From: Psychromonas sp. CD1
GTDB taxonomy: Bacteria; Pseudomonadota; Gammaproteobacteria; Enterobacterales; Psychromonadaceae
Reading direction: 5' to 3'
DNA: 34,532 nt
Assembly (NCBI RefSeq): GCF_002239585.1
Contig: NZ_NDFH01000001.1
Coordinates: forward strand, 1 to 34,532
The translations under genes and the position numbers were made by a program. Position 1 is the first letter of the stretch. Each line of letters opens with the position of its first letter. The notes under the pieces are model-generated. The model saw only the letters and a program-made list of their open reading frames with translations, ran no database searches and was not told where the DNA came from. This document shows positions 34,527-34,532 of the stretch, piece after piece.

Positions 34527-34532
34527 AGTCTC

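Overview
The window is AT-rich chromosomal DNA from a gammaproteobacterium. Class I adenylate cyclase, MetJ, SlmA, RseABC, SdhE/YgfX and the gene orders argS-ftsN-hslV-hslU and lysA-dapF-xerC-yigB-uvrD are typical of the Vibrio/Shewanella/Psychromonas branch. Low GC and the protein character suggest a cold-adapted marine genus such as Psychromonas; this is inference, not a database result.

Layout. 1-1.1 kb: a periplasmic glycerophosphodiester phosphodiesterase (glpQ). 1.4-5.7 kb (minus): argS, ftsN, then hslV and hslU behind a strong hairpin and a clear sigma-32 promoter. 5.7-6.2 kb: gene-free, with a perfect 43-bp tandem duplication. 6.2-12.2 kb (minus): lysA-dapF-xerC-yigB-uvrD, with a small membrane protein upstream. 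12.6-18.8 kb: the CoA/DNA-repair/ribosomal block, with coaD (+), a membrane-anchored protein plus mutM (-), rpmB-rpmG (-), then coaBC-dut-slmA-mscS (+) ending in a good terminator. radC, often found between rpmB and coaBC in relatives, is not there.

18.8-21.2 kb is the accessory scar. It holds a yjjX-family NTPase, a frameshifted radC relic, an intact 1115-bp IS630-family element with recognisable inverted ends and a TA duplication, and a piece of an IS66 TnpC transposase. 21.3-24.9 kb is a probable niche locus: a CysB-like LysR regulator facing an overlapping peptidase T-MFS transporter pair.

25-34.5 kb returns to core genes. metJ lies directly downstream of cyaA, with a perfect 16-bp double met box in the short gap. 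cyaA starts with TTG right after an in-frame stop and has a likely CRP site upstream. ygfZ is divergent from sdhE. ygfX follows sdhE but is split over three frames. nadB is divergent from rpoE-rseA-rseB-rseC, which carries a sigma-E type promoter. The right edge holds a textbook rRNA-operon P1 promoter and the -35 of a probable P2, so a 16S gene is expected just beyond the window.

No clear new multi-gene system is visible. The most unusual points are the cyaA/metJ/met-box arrangement, the broken ygfX, the layered IS630/IS66/radC junction and the pepT-MFS-LysR locus.
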